A DNA stretch of 64,000 nt from Flavivirga sp. 57AJ16 (GCF_028736925.1 NZ_JAQZAT010000001.1:62001-126000), one strand, 5' to 3'. Shown: positions 35,388-44,651, numbered from the stretch's first letter. Notes: generated by a model from the letters alone, not told the origin. Translations and numbers: made by a program.

Positions 35388-36167
35388 ATGAGCATACAAC
35401 CTATTGGCATTTTCGATTCTGGTGTTGGTGGCACCTCTATATGGAAGGCCATCCATACCCTTTTACCTTATGAGGACACCATATATCTAGCCGATAGCTT
35501 TAACGCTCCCTATGGGCAAAAGGAAAAGGAAGCCATTATTAATTTAAGTATTAAAAATACGGAGCACTTAATAAATAAAGGCTGTAAACTTATTGTGGTC
35601 GCTTGCAATACAGCAACTACAAATGCGATAGACTATCTTCGAAATACTTATAAACTGCCATTTATTGGTATTGAACCTGCCATAAAACCAGCAGCATTGC
35701 AGACCAAAAGTAACGCTATTGGTATTTTGGCAACAAAAGGCACTTTAAGTAGCGCCCTATTTTCTAAAACATCTGGCATGTTTGCCAATAATATAAATGT
35801 TATTGAACAAGTTGGCGAAGGTATCGTAGAACTTATAGAAAATGGCAAATTACAATCTGACGAAATGAAGGGGCTTTTAGAAATTTATCTAAAACCAATG
35901 ATTGATGCCCACATAGATTATTTAGTTTTAGGCTGTACACACTACCCTTATTTAATATCCCTATTGACTGAACTACTCCCTAGCCATGTTAAAATCATAG
36001 ATTCTGGTGAGGCCGTTGCTAGACAAACAAAAGCGATCCTGATAAAAAATAATTTATTAAATACAAAAGCTAGGCCTAGTAAAAACTGTTTTTATACGAA
36101 TGGAAATCCAAGCATCATGCAATCTCTTTTAGATTCTGAGTTTGTTGTTGAGTATTTGAACTTTTAA
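35388..36167 (+). CDS. murI: Glutamate racemase
   Basis: MurI makes D-glutamate for peptidoglycan. The 259-residue protein begins MSIQPIGIFDSGVGGTSIWK and has both catalytic cysteines, C73 in VVACNTATTNA and C183 in VLGCTHYPYL, plus IEPAIKPA and SGEAVARQ. The chosen start removes 12 N-terminal residues from a longer frame. It lies after the Skp terminator in the usual flavobacterial position. Confidence 0.96.
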   Translation: MSIQPIGIFDSGVGGTSIWKAIHTLLPYEDTIYLADSFNAPYGQKEKEAIINLSIKNTEHLINKGCKLIVVACNTATTNAIDYLRNTYKLPFIGIEPAIKPAALQTKSNAIGILATKGTLSSALFSKTSGMFANNINVIEQVGEGIVELIENGKLQSDEMKGLLEIYLKPMIDAHIDYLVLGCTHYPYLISLLTELLPSHVKIIDSGEAVARQTKAILIKNNLLNTKARPSKNCFYTNGNPSIMQSLLDSEFVVEYLNF

Positions 36168-36183
36168 CTCAATTGACCACCCT

Positions 36184-36243
36184 ATTCCTGCGAAGGCAGG
36201 GATCTCTTAAATGATTCGTTTAGATTTCTGCCTTCGCAGGAAT
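36184..36243. terminator. Long inverted repeat between convergent murI and carbonic anhydrase genes
   Basis: ATTCCTGCGAAGGCAG (36184-36199) and CTGCCTTCGCAGGAAT (36228-36243) are perfect complements with a 28-nt loop. It lacks a T-run, so it is probably a repeat-derived bidirectional terminator. Confidence 0.6.
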
Positions 36244-36248
36244 GGTAA

Positions 36249-36764
36249 CTACTCTTTAAACCAGCTTGAATATTTAATGTAGTTATTGGCAATTCTATTA
36301 ATTTCACCAGAAATAAGGGCTTCACTAATATCCTTTACTTTTTTCGCAGGAACACCAGCATAAATACTACCGGCCTCTACACGGGTATTTTGGGTCACTA
36401 CAGCTCCTGCTGCAATAATACTGTTGCTTTCTATCACACAACCGTCCATAATAATACTCCCCATACCCACCAAAACATCATCTTGAATGGTACACCCATG
36501 TACCAGAGCATTATGGCCAATAGATACGTTGTTGCCTATATTGGTTGGCGCCGTTTTATAAGTACCATGTATAACAACGCCGTCTTGCACATTTACTTTA
36601 TTGCCCATTTTAATATAATTAACATCGCCTCTAACCACGGCACTAAACCAAATACTGCATTGACTCCCCATAGTGACATCCCCTACAATAGTTGCATTTT
36701 CGGCTACGAAACAATCATCTGGTATTTGCGGGGACTTTCCTTTTACTGGTAATATGACTGGCAT
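36249..36764 (-). CDS. Gamma-carbonic-anhydrase-family hexapeptide protein
   Basis: This 171-residue protein is a left-handed beta helix with hexapeptide repeats (ATIVGDV, CSIWFSAVVRGDV, NIGNNVSIGHNALVHGCTI). The histidines of IGHNALVHGC and the earlier VVIHGTYK match the metal ligands of the CamH/YrdA group. Many such proteins have not been shown to be active carbonic anhydrases. It is monocistronic, convergent with murI. Confidence 0.9.
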   Translation of the reverse strand: MPVILPVKGKSPQIPDDCFVAENATIVGDVTMGSQCSIWFSAVVRGDVNYIKMGNKVNVQDGVVIHGTYKTAPTNIGNNVSIGHNALVHGCTIQDDVLVGMGSIIMDGCVIESNSIIAAGAVVTQNTRVEAGSIYAGVPAKKVKDISEALISGEINRIANNYIKYSSWFKE

Positions 36765-36783
36765 AGATATATTTGTTTTTTCA

Positions 36784-36906
36784 TTTCCGCGAAGGCGGAA
36801 ATCTTTTTGGTTCCTCTCATGAGATTCCCGCTTTCCTGCCCATCCGGCAGGCCGGCGCGGGAATATTATCGTTTTCTTTTATGAGATTCCCGCTTTCGCG
36901 GGAATT
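36784..36906. repeat. Cluster of palindromes, one carrying a nested CCTGCC insertion
   Basis: Three hairpins lie in tandem: TTTCCGCGAAGGCGGAAA (36784-36801); ATTCCCGC..GCGGGAAT with extra sequence in its loop (36824-36864); and ATTCCCGCTTTCGCGGGAAT uninterrupted (36886-36905). Copy two equals copy three plus 21 nt (CCTGCC..GGCAGG type, 36835-36855). They lie between the response regulator and carbonic anhydrase genes. Confidence 0.8.
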
Positions 36907-37641
36907 TTACTTAAAATAAGACAATAAATCCGATTTTTTTGAGGCCGACACCATTACTTCCTTTCCATTGCTTAACACCACGCTTCCTCCCTTTCCTTTT
37001 ACATATTTTACAACTTCATTTACATTGACCAAATACGATTTGTGTACGCGTACAAAACTAGCATTGTTTAAAGTATCTTCAAAATACTTGAGTGTTTTAC
37101 TTACTAACTTTTTTTTATTCGTATTGAGATAGATCTCGGTGTAATTATCATCTGCTTTGCAATATAAAATATCGGACATATTTATAACCTCAAAACCATC
37201 CAACTGCGGAATGGTTATTTTGCCATCCACTCCATTTGTTTTTGGAATGAGTATCTGGTCTTGAAGGGCATCCTCCTTTGTTTTTATTTCAGTGACATAA
37301 TCGACTGCTTTTATAAGGGCATCTATAGAAATAGGTTTCATGAGATAATATGAGGCATGTGCATTCAAAGCATCGATAGCATAATGATTATAGGCTGTTA
37401 CAAAAACGGTTTCGAAATTAATGTCACCTACCCGATCTAACAGATCGAATGCATTACCGTAAGGCATTTCAACGTCCAGAAACACTAAATCCAGATCGTT
37501 ATTACGAATAAGCACCAAAGCTTCTTCTACATTAGCAGCTTCTCCCAAAACTAACACATTAGGACAATACTTTTTGAGATAATTCTTTAAAATCTCCCTG
37601 CTTGTTTCTTCGTCTTCGACTATAATAGAATTTAGTTTCAT
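36907..37641 (-). CDS. LytTR-family response regulator
   Basis: This 244-residue cytoplasmic transcription factor has an N-terminal receiver with phosphoacceptor Asp56 in LVFLDVEMPYGNAFDLL, VFVTAYNHYAIDAL and Lys in YYLMKPISID. The C-terminal LytTR DNA-binding domain has ILYCKADDNYTEIYLNTNKK, ASFVRVHKSYLVNVNEVVKY and VVLSNGKEVMVS. It is the partner of the LytS-like kinase upstream, although a 533-bp repeat-filled gap separates them. Target genes are unknown. Confidence 0.94.
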   Translation of the reverse strand: MKLNSIIVEDEETSREILKNYLKKYCPNVLVLGEAANVEEALVLIRNNDLDLVFLDVEMPYGNAFDLLDRVGDINFETVFVTAYNHYAIDALNAHASYYLMKPISIDALIKAVDYVTEIKTKEDALQDQILIPKTNGVDGKITIPQLDGFEVINMSDILYCKADDNYTEIYLNTNKKKLVSKTLKYFEDTLNNASFVRVHKSYLVNVNEVVKYVKGKGGSVVLSNGKEVMVSASKKSDLLSYFK

Positions 37642-37890
37642 AATATTTTATTGTTGGAAGCATGAAGTTGGAAGCTCGAAGTCAACCCTTCGAAACCCAT
37701 CCTCCGTAATTCATACTTCGGTCTTCGCGCTTCATGCTTCGTACTTCATTCGGTCTTCGTGCTTTAATCTTTATTAACAGATACTTCGACCCTTCGATAA
37801 ACTCAGGGCAGGCCAATATTAGCATGACAGAACATCTATAAATGATCTCTTTGTTTTTATTTATTCAAATTCATAAATCAAAAATCTACA
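37642..37890. other. Spacer with degenerate short repeats upstream of the response regulator gene
   Basis: This spacer is rich in short repeated words (GAAGTTGGAAGCTCGAAG, CTTCGGTCTTCG, ACTTCGACCCTTCGATAAAC) typical of dispersed flavobacterial repeats. No open frame was seen. A promoter for the response regulator should be here if the array isolates it from the kinase gene. Confidence 0.45.
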
Positions 37891-38180
37891 ATCGTTAATC
37901 GTCAATCATCAATCATCAATCATCAATCGTCAATCATCAATCATCAATCGTCAATCATCAATCATCAATCATCAATCATCAATCGTCAATCATCAATCAT
38001 CAATCATCAATCATCAATCGTCAATCATCAATCATCAATCATCAATCATCAATCGTCAATCATCAATCATCAATCGTCAATCATCAATCATCAATCATCA
38101 ATCATCAATCATCAATCATCAATCATCAATCATCAATCATCAATCATCAATCATCAATCATCAATCATCAATCGTCAATC
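37891..38180. repeat. Heptamer tandem array, about 41 units of ATC(A/G)TCA
   Basis: There are 290 bp of uninterrupted 7-bp units, mostly ATCATCA with scattered ATCGTCA. The G-containing units recur in higher-order patterns such as one G unit per five, which implies duplication of 35-bp blocks. The array begins inside the TGA stop codon of the sensor kinase and fills the space towards the response regulator. Every frame through the array contains stops, so no read-through protein is possible. Confidence 0.95.
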
Positions 38181-40349
38181 CTTTTTAAGCGTTACCACGA
38201 CTCTTGTACCTGTATCTTCCTCCTCCTTAAAATCATCGACAAATACATCTACTCTATCCTTGTACATCTCATTTAAAATAGAGACACGCTTTTTAATATT
38301 ACCCATACCTTTCGATTTTTGCTTTTGTTGATGCTTCGTTTTTAAGGCCTTCGATTTTTGTCGTCCAATACCATCATCTGTAATGGTGATTTTTATTTCA
38401 TCAGATTCCGTTTGGGTAATCCCAATTTCTAAATGTCCTTTTGATTTTTTATAACGTAACCCATGCCACACAGCATTTTCGATATATGGCTGTAATAGCA
38501 TTGGTGGTATTACAAAATCCTGAACATTGATATTTTCATCAATATTGATATGATAATCAAACTTATCCTGAAATCTAAAATGCTCTAATTTGGTATATAA
38601 TTCCAATAATTCAATTTCTTTTTCAAGAGGAATAAAATCTTCTTCACTATTCTCTAAAACAGCACGCATTAGCAATGAAAAATCGGTAAGATATTTATTG
38701 GCCGTACGCTCGTCGTTTGAAGCTATAAAACTATTTACAGAATTTAACGCATTGAATATAAAATGTGGATTCATTTGACTGCGTAAACTTTTTAGTGCCA
38801 GCAGATTATTTGCCAATCGTTGTTGCTTAATATATTTAAACATTAAGAGTGCCGTAACCAATAACAACAAAACCCCGCCTATAAGGGAATAAATTATTAA
38901 TTTTTGGCGTTTGGCCTCTTCTGTAGTCAATTGAAATTGGCTCTCTGTTAAAGCCCTATCACTTTCCAGGCTCAAGATTCTATTTTGTTTATTGACAATA
39001 TCTTTACTAAACCTTGCTGCCTGAGATATTTCCTGTTCTTTTTTAGAGTAGAGCTTATCCACCAAATCAACATAACTTTGATAGGCAATGAGTGCCTTAT
39101 CAAATTGCCCTGCATCTCTATAAATTTCAGATAATCTTCTGGTAGCATCTTTTTGTACAGTAAGATCCTCCTTACTATCTGCCTCTGCAATACTCTTTTC
39201 CAGATAAGGGATGGCATTTTGATAGTCTTTTTGAAGGGCAAACGCATTACCAATTTTATAGTTTTGTTTTTGGGATGTTAAGGCACTTTCGTTATCTAAA
39301 ACAGAATCGTTCTCAAAATCGTTTATATCTTCTAAGGCCTGTTTTCTTAATGCTATTTCACTTGAATAATTACTATGGTCACTTTGAAAATCTGCCACCT
39401 TAATTTTTTCTTCAATAGCTCGCTTTTTATTTTGGGTACTTGCGAGCTTCATAGACTTGTTAAAATAACCTTCTGCTTTTTGGGCCTCCCCTTTTGCGTT
39501 ATAAGCTTGTGCTATTTTTGAATTTAAATCTGTTATTTTAGGCGTTATTAAATGCTTTTGGGCAACGACCAGGCCTTTTTGGTAATTGTCGATTGAAAGT
39601 TGGTAATTTTGGGTTAAAAGATAGACATCTCCAATACCCTCATGTAGTTGAACCAATTGCCAGTTAGATAAGGTCCTTTTATTAATTTCTTTATATGTTG
39701 CTATACTTTCCTGGTAGTTATTATTTTGTTTGTAAGCCGTAGCAAGTTTTAATTTAACCACATTGGTTTTCATGTTTTGATCACTCACCCTATAATTAGA
39801 GACTGCTAAATCATATTGTTTCCAGAACATATAAATATCCCCTAAGACCTCATATGCTTCGGCATTTTCTTTTACAGAATGACTTCTGGCAAGAGCCAAT
39901 TCAATAAATTGAATGCTGCGCTTCGCATCTTTTTTTAAATGCGTTTCTGCAGAATCTATTAACGATTTAAATTGATTGGGGTTTGATCTCGAAAACTTTT
40001 TCTGTTTATACTCAATTTCTTTTTTATTAGGCTCTACCTCAACCGTAATACGTTCGTTACTAAGAATCGTATAATATACGGTTTCAAAATCTTTATGCCT
40101 TATAATAAGTTCATCTCCTTTTTTGACTTCAATTCTAAAATCACCTGCATAATTGGTGGTCGTATAAGCGCCTCCATTAACTTCAATATTCACATTTGAA
40201 ATAGGGTTGCGCGTATCACTTTCTATCACAGACCCCCTTATGCTAAATCTAGGCTCTTGATTAATAGACTCATTATTTACTTGAGCAAACATATATGTTG
40301 TGCTAAGTATCATGCATAAAAACCATATGTATTTAACAAGGACTCGCAT
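38175..40349 (-). CDS. LytS-type sensor histidine kinase with TPR and carboxypeptidase-regulatory-like domains
   Basis: This 724-residue protein has a signal peptide (LCMILSTTYMFAQ), a CarboxypepD_reg-like beta sandwich (about 30-110; FSIRGSVIESDTRNPISNVN), TPR repeats (about 130-430; for example AEAYEVLGDIYMFWKQYDLA), a coiled coil, one membrane helix (484-506) and a His_kinase domain. The phospho-acceptor His lies in RSQMNPHFIFNALNS near 529, the N-box in PYIENAVWHGL near 624 and a G-box in DDGIGR. It senses something in the periplasm through the TPRs and signals to the LytTR regulator downstream. Both domain order and pairing are common in Flavobacteriia. Confidence 0.93.
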   Translation of the reverse strand: MRVLVKYIWFLCMILSTTYMFAQVNNESINQEPRFSIRGSVIESDTRNPISNVNIEVNGGAYTTTNYAGDFRIEVKKGDELIIRHKDFETVYYTILSNERITVEVEPNKKEIEYKQKKFSRSNPNQFKSLIDSAETHLKKDAKRSIQFIELALARSHSVKENAEAYEVLGDIYMFWKQYDLAVSNYRVSDQNMKTNVVKLKLATAYKQNNNYQESIATYKEINKRTLSNWQLVQLHEGIGDVYLLTQNYQLSIDNYQKGLVVAQKHLITPKITDLNSKIAQAYNAKGEAQKAEGYFNKSMKLASTQNKKRAIEEKIKVADFQSDHSNYSSEIALRKQALEDINDFENDSVLDNESALTSQKQNYKIGNAFALQKDYQNAIPYLEKSIAEADSKEDLTVQKDATRRLSEIYRDAGQFDKALIAYQSYVDLVDKLYSKKEQEISQAARFSKDIVNKQNRILSLESDRALTESQFQLTTEEAKRQKLIIYSLIGGVLLLLVTALLMFKYIKQQRLANNLLALKSLRSQMNPHFIFNALNSVNSFIASNDERTANKYLTDFSLLMRAVLENSEEDFIPLEKEIELLELYTKLEHFRFQDKFDYHINIDENINVQDFVIPPMLLQPYIENAVWHGLRYKKSKGHLEIGITQTESDEIKITITDDGIGRQKSKALKTKHQQKQKSKGMGNIKKRVSILNEMYKDRVDVFVDDFKEEEDTGTRVVVTLKKD

Positions 40350-40560
40350 ACGCTATTCTAATAATAGATAAACTTACGCACTTTCGTTGGTATAATAAAA
40401 TGAGGATTTTACAAATCTGCATTTTTTCAACACAAAATAGACATCGTTACACATTTAAAAGGACACTTTACTCAATCAAACCCAGGCTTCACTCATTCTG
40501 CTTTTTTTAAGAAATAAGTTGATCATAGATTTACAGTGTTATTAAAAAAACAATAATCGC

Positions 40561-41277
40561 ATGAAAATCACAAAAAGTCTCTTTTTTATTATCTCTTTTT
40601 CTACGATCGCTTTTGCTCAAAATGGCGAAAAGAATTTTATCGATCAACCATATATCGAGGTTACCGGACACATTGAAACCGAAATTATTCCCAATGAGAT
40701 TTATCTCAATATCGCACTTAATGAAAATGATAAAAAAGGCAAAATAAGCATTGAAGAGCAAGAAAATCAAATGATTTCAACTTTAAGATCACTGTCCATT
40801 GATTTGGGGAAAAACTTTTCAATTCTTGACTTTAATGGCTACTACAAAAGAAAGTTTTTAGCAGATGACCAGGTCACTAAGACAAAACGCTATGAGTTGA
40901 TTATTAATGATGGTAAAACACTCGGAAAAGTATATCAAGCTTTAGATAGAATAGATATTTCGAATATCTCGATTGTAAAAACAAGTCATACAGATATTGA
41001 AAAAATAAGAAGGGAGACAAAGTTAAAAGCATTAAAAGCCGCCAAAGAAAAAGCCAACGATTATGCTTCTGCAATGAGTCAGGCATTAGGAAAAGCTTTA
41101 TTTATTAAAGAAATACAAAATACGATACATAGTAATTACAGCAATGTCCTTAACTCGGTAAATGGAGTTGTAGGTACTGGTTATACCAGAAGGCTAAAAC
41201 AAGAAAAAATTCAAGCCCTAAACCTTAAAACGATCAGGGTTTCTGAAACTATATTAGCAAAATTCATCTTAAATTAA
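40561..41277 (+). CDS. SIMPL (DUF541) domain protein
   Basis: This 238-residue protein has a signal peptide (ISFSTIAFAQ). The SIMPL core begins YIEVTGHIETEIIPNEIYLN and continues to TKLKALKAAKEKANDYASAM, the family's conserved helix. SIMPL proteins are envelope proteins of unclear function, with oligomeric ring-like examples. It precedes a VWA gene by 14 bp, so the two are probably one operon. Confidence 0.87.
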   Translation: MKITKSLFFIISFSTIAFAQNGEKNFIDQPYIEVTGHIETEIIPNEIYLNIALNENDKKGKISIEEQENQMISTLRSLSIDLGKNFSILDFNGYYKRKFLADDQVTKTKRYELIINDGKTLGKVYQALDRIDISNISIVKTSHTDIEKIRRETKLKALKAAKEKANDYASAMSQALGKALFIKEIQNTIHSNYSNVLNSVNGVVGTGYTRRLKQEKIQALNLKTIRVSETILAKFILN

Positions 41278-41291
41278 AAAATGTAAATATC

Positions 41292-42449
41292 ATGAAAACA
41301 CACTTTAAAACATTCTTATTCTCTATGGCATTCATGGCTTTTATTGTTTGTCATGCGAACAATAAAAAACAGGACCAAGGATATACTTCAACAGAAAAAA
41401 CACAACCTGTTCCCAATAAACAATATATTAAAGTTGCTCTTTTATTAGACACCAGTAATAGTATGGACGGGCTTATAGACCAAGCTAAAGCACAACTTTG
41501 GGACATTGTAAACGAGTTATCTTATGCTAAATGCGGCACTAACAAACCCAATTTACAAATTGCCTTATACGAATATGGAAATGACAGATTAAACGGGAAC
41601 GAAGGTTATATTAGGCAAGTACTGCCCTTTAGCGATGATTTGGATGATATCTCTAAAGAGCTATTCTCTCTAACTACCAATGGTGGTGAGGAATATTGTG
41701 GGCAGGTTATTCAAACGTCATTAAATCAATTAAACTGGGGCAAGAACCCAGACGACTTAAAACTTATTTTCATTGCTGGCAATGAACCTTTCAATCAAGG
41801 AAAAACAAATTATAAAGACGCATCAACAAACGCAAAGGAAAAAGATATTACCATAAATACGATCTTTTGTGGTGATTACAACCAGGGAATTTCTACTTTC
41901 TGGAAGGATGGTGCCCAATTGACCAATGGCGATTATATAGCTATCAATCAAAATAAAACAACAGTACATATTGCATCACCTTACGATGATACCATTTTAA
42001 TTTTAAATCAGCAACTAAACAAAACCTATGTGGCTTATGGGCAAATAGGAAGACAAAAAAAAGCCCTTCAGATGGAACAAGATTCCAATGCAGGAAATTA
42101 TAGTAAAGCCAATGCAGTAAGCAGAACGGTTAGTAAAAGTTCTCATTTATATAAAAACAAAACATGGGATTTAGTCGATGCCGTTGAAGGCGAAGAAGTT
42201 GCTATCGAAAATATTAAAGACGATGCTTTGCCTGAAGAACTAAAAGGAAAAACTAAAGCCGAAATTAAAACCTATGTTGCAGAAAAAAGCAAAGAACGAG
42301 ACGCTATCCAAAAAAAGATCCAGGAGCTTAATGCGAAACGTAAATCTTACATTGCAAAACAAAAAAAGGACACCGATAATGGGTTGGAAAATGCCATGAC
42401 CAAAGCCATAAAAGAGCAAGCAAAAAGGAAAAAATATAGTTGGAAATAA
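41292..42449 (+). CDS. VWA-domain exported protein
   Basis: This 385-residue protein has a hydrophobic N-terminus (FLFSMAFMAFIVCHANN) consistent with export. A von Willebrand A domain follows with metal-ion site VALLLDTSNSMDGLIDQAKA (DxSxS) and IALYEYGND, TTNGGEEYCG and LIFIAGNEPFNQG. The C-terminus is a charged helical segment rich in K, E and A (KAEIKTYVAEKSKERDAIQK). The binding partner is unknown. It pairs with the SIMPL gene. Confidence 0.85.
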   Translation: MKTHFKTFLFSMAFMAFIVCHANNKKQDQGYTSTEKTQPVPNKQYIKVALLLDTSNSMDGLIDQAKAQLWDIVNELSYAKCGTNKPNLQIALYEYGNDRLNGNEGYIRQVLPFSDDLDDISKELFSLTTNGGEEYCGQVIQTSLNQLNWGKNPDDLKLIFIAGNEPFNQGKTNYKDASTNAKEKDITINTIFCGDYNQGISTFWKDGAQLTNGDYIAINQNKTTVHIASPYDDTILILNQQLNKTYVAYGQIGRQKKALQMEQDSNAGNYSKANAVSRTVSKSSHLYKNKTWDLVDAVEGEEVAIENIKDDALPEELKGKTKAEIKTYVAEKSKERDAIQKKIQELNAKRKSYIAKQKKDTDNGLENAMTKAIKEQAKRKKYSWK

Positions 42450-42463
42450 AAGAAACTGTTAAA

Positions 42464-42536
42464 CTGTCCGTCCAAGCGCAGTCGAGAACTAAAAACACCT
42501 CATTATATTAGTAGGTTTCGACTGCGCTCGAACAGG
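42464..42536. terminator. Inverted repeat between VWA and PorP/SprF genes
   Basis: The segment at 42470-42489 (AAGCGCAGTCGAGAAC) and the complementary GTTTCGACTGCGCTCGAAC (42515-42533) form a stem of about 18 bp with a few mismatches. It separates convergent genes and probably acts as a terminator in both directions. It belongs to the dispersed TTCGACTGCGCT repeat type. Confidence 0.6.
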
Positions 42537-42572
42537 CAAAAAATTAGATTTTTCGAACTACGTCCTTTTTTA

Positions 42573-43577
42573 TTAATTAACCGCAGGACATTTACACTCG
42601 AAGCGCTTCCTTTTACAATTAAAGTTATATCCTAGTGTAAACTGATGAAAACCACCATTGGTAAATACCACCGAGTTTGTTTGATACGTATAGGTATATG
42701 CAAACATAAACTGGTTATAATTAACGCCTAAAATGGGTGTGAATTGCTGTAATTTTTGGCTACTAACGGCATTGGAACTTGTTAAGAATTCAGCACCATC
42801 CAAACTTGTTCTGTACGATAGTCCCCCCCAGATTGTACCAAAATCCATTTCCTTGTAGGCTTTCGCATTAATATCGATCGAAGACTCTTTTGTACCGTCT
42901 TTGTGCTGAAACATTAGTGAAGGTTCGAAACTCCATGTACTGCCATATTTATTATAAACATACCCCGCAGAAAGTAAATAACGCCTTAAATTACTGGTTA
43001 TCTCAATATCATTATTAACACCAGCATTTTTCAATAGGTTCTTCACTGTACCATGTGCATAAAAATCCAGATAATGATAAGAAAATCCAAAATCCATATT
43101 AAAGTTCCCTTCACTCTGTACAATGCCATCAATTATAGGGTCTGGACCATCAAATAAAAAAGTCGTTTCATCTAATTTATATTGAATAATTCCAGCACTT
43201 AAGCCAAAGGACAACATGTTTAAATCAAGCTCACTTCTGGAAAACATTAAATGGTGTGCATACGTCACATAGGCGCCCGTTTGTGAATGATAGCCATTCT
43301 TATCTGTATACAATATACCTCCTACGGCAGACTGCGAATCACCTATTCTGCCATTTAGACTTAATGTTAAAAGTTTTGGGGCATCATCCTGTCCAAACCA
43401 TTGTTGTCTTGCAGTTAATCTAACCTTGGCACAATTAGCGACGCCTGCCATAGACGGATGAATTAAATAATAATTATCTGTAAGGTAATCGGTATATATT
43501 GGCAAACCTTCCTGAGAAGTTGAAATATGAGTAATCAATACCCCTATGGTTACCATTAAAATATTTTTCAATCTCAT
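42573..43577 (-). CDS. PorP/SprF-family type IX secretion membrane protein
   Basis: This 334-residue outer-membrane barrel has a signal peptide (IGVLITHISTSQEG) and then PIYTDYLTDNYYLIHPSMAG, ARQQWFGQDDAPKLLTLSLN and VGGILYTDKNGYHSQTGAYV, all PorP/SprF signatures. The end is FTLGYNFNCKRKRFECKCPA. Family members bind adhesin or peptidoglycan partners in T9SS organisms. No OmpA partner is adjacent, so this is an orphan copy. Confidence 0.92.
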   Translation of the reverse strand: MRLKNILMVTIGVLITHISTSQEGLPIYTDYLTDNYYLIHPSMAGVANCAKVRLTARQQWFGQDDAPKLLTLSLNGRIGDSQSAVGGILYTDKNGYHSQTGAYVTYAHHLMFSRSELDLNMLSFGLSAGIIQYKLDETTFLFDGPDPIIDGIVQSEGNFNMDFGFSYHYLDFYAHGTVKNLLKNAGVNNDIEITSNLRRYLLSAGYVYNKYGSTWSFEPSLMFQHKDGTKESSIDINAKAYKEMDFGTIWGGLSYRTSLDGAEFLTSSNAVSSQKLQQFTPILGVNYNQFMFAYTYTYQTNSVVFTNGGFHQFTLGYNFNCKRKRFECKCPAVN

Positions 43578-43724
43578 AAGTTTATTCCAAGTAGGTTTGG
43601 TTAAATATTAGCGTATTGGCCTTTAAAAATTTAAAGATAAAAAAAGATAAAGCTAAAACTTCACCTTTTGTCTTAAACTATAAATCACACAATCAAATAT
43701 ATAGATAACTACGTTTTCTTTTAG

Positions 43725-43732
43725 TATTTTTG
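43725..43732 (+). promoter_or_regulatory. Candidate -7 element before the Nfu-like gene
   Basis: TATTTTTG fits TAnnTTTG exactly 16 nt before the ATG. The -33 region is not clear. The leader would be about 10 nt. Confidence 0.35.
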
Positions 43733-43748
43733 TAAAAAATTAGCTAAA

Positions 43749-44651
43749 ATGAACACTTTCAAGGTTTCCGTGCAAGAAACGTCCAATAATGCCATCATTA
43801 AATTTGAATTAAATCAATTTATAACAAAGCACCAGAGCTTTGAATTTAATAATATAGATGAAGCAAAGCCATCTCCTTTAGCGCAACAATTGTTTTATTT
43901 ACCATTTGTAAAAAAGGTTTATATTTCTGGGAATTTCGTTGCTGTAGAGCGTTATGATATCGTTGAATGGAACGATGTTCAAGATGAAGTTGCCGAACAA
44001 ATAGAAGCTTATTTAAATGATGGCGGTATAGTTATTGAAGATTCAGCTGTTACAAAAAAGGTGCCTGTAACGGTCTATGCCGAAAGTACACCAAATCCAG
44101 CAGCCATGAAGTTTGTTACTAACAAAAAAATAGTAACAACCCTTTTTGAATTCACGTCTATTGACGAAGCTAAACCATCGCCATTGGCAACAGAGTTATT
44201 TCATTTTCCTTTCGTAAAAAGTGTCTTTATGGATGAAAACTATGTATCCATTACTAAATATGAGATGGCTGAATGGCAAGATATTACCATACAAATCCGT
44301 GAGTTTATAAAAAACTATATTGAAGATGGCAAAGAAGTTGTATTGCCTAATGCCGCTCAAACCTTAAAAAAATCGACCGCACAACTTGATGATCATTTCG
44401 AAACATTAGATGACATATCTAAAGAAATAATAAATATCCTTGAGGAGTATGTAAAACCAGCTGTAGCCAGTGATGGTGGCAATATTCAATTCATATCTTA
44501 CGATGAAAATACCAAGAACGTAAGCGTGATGTTACAAGGCGCATGTAGTGGATGTCCATCATCTACTTATACTTTAAAAAGTGGTATAGAAAATATGTTA
44601 AAAGAAATGCTTCCGGGCAAGGTCGAAATGGTAGAAGCCATAAATGGATAA
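43749..44651 (+). CDS. NifU-like iron-sulfur scaffold with duplicated N-terminal domain
   Basis: This 300-residue protein has two tandem Nfu N-terminal-type domains. Residues about 25-90 carry FEFNNIDEAKPSPLAQQLFY and residues about 115-190 carry FEFTSIDEAKPSPLATELFH. The C-terminal NifU domain has the cluster-binding CSGC, C266 and C269, in MLQGACSGCPSSTYTLKSG. Nfu proteins carry and pass on 4Fe-4S clusters. The doubled N-terminus is unusual compared with Nfu proteins that have one such domain. It is a single-gene unit. Confidence 0.93.
   Translation: MNTFKVSVQETSNNAIIKFELNQFITKHQSFEFNNIDEAKPSPLAQQLFYLPFVKKVYISGNFVAVERYDIVEWNDVQDEVAEQIEAYLNDGGIVIEDSAVTKKVPVTVYAESTPNPAAMKFVTNKKIVTTLFEFTSIDEAKPSPLATELFHFPFVKSVFMDENYVSITKYEMAEWQDITIQIREFIKNYIEDGKEVVLPNAAQTLKKSTAQLDDHFETLDDISKEIINILEEYVKPAVASDGGNIQFISYDENTKNVSVMLQGACSGCPSSTYTLKSGIENMLKEMLPGKVEMVEAING

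Noticed and set aside
37891-38180. CRISPR array
   Set aside because: Contiguous 7-bp units without spacers and no cas genes nearby.
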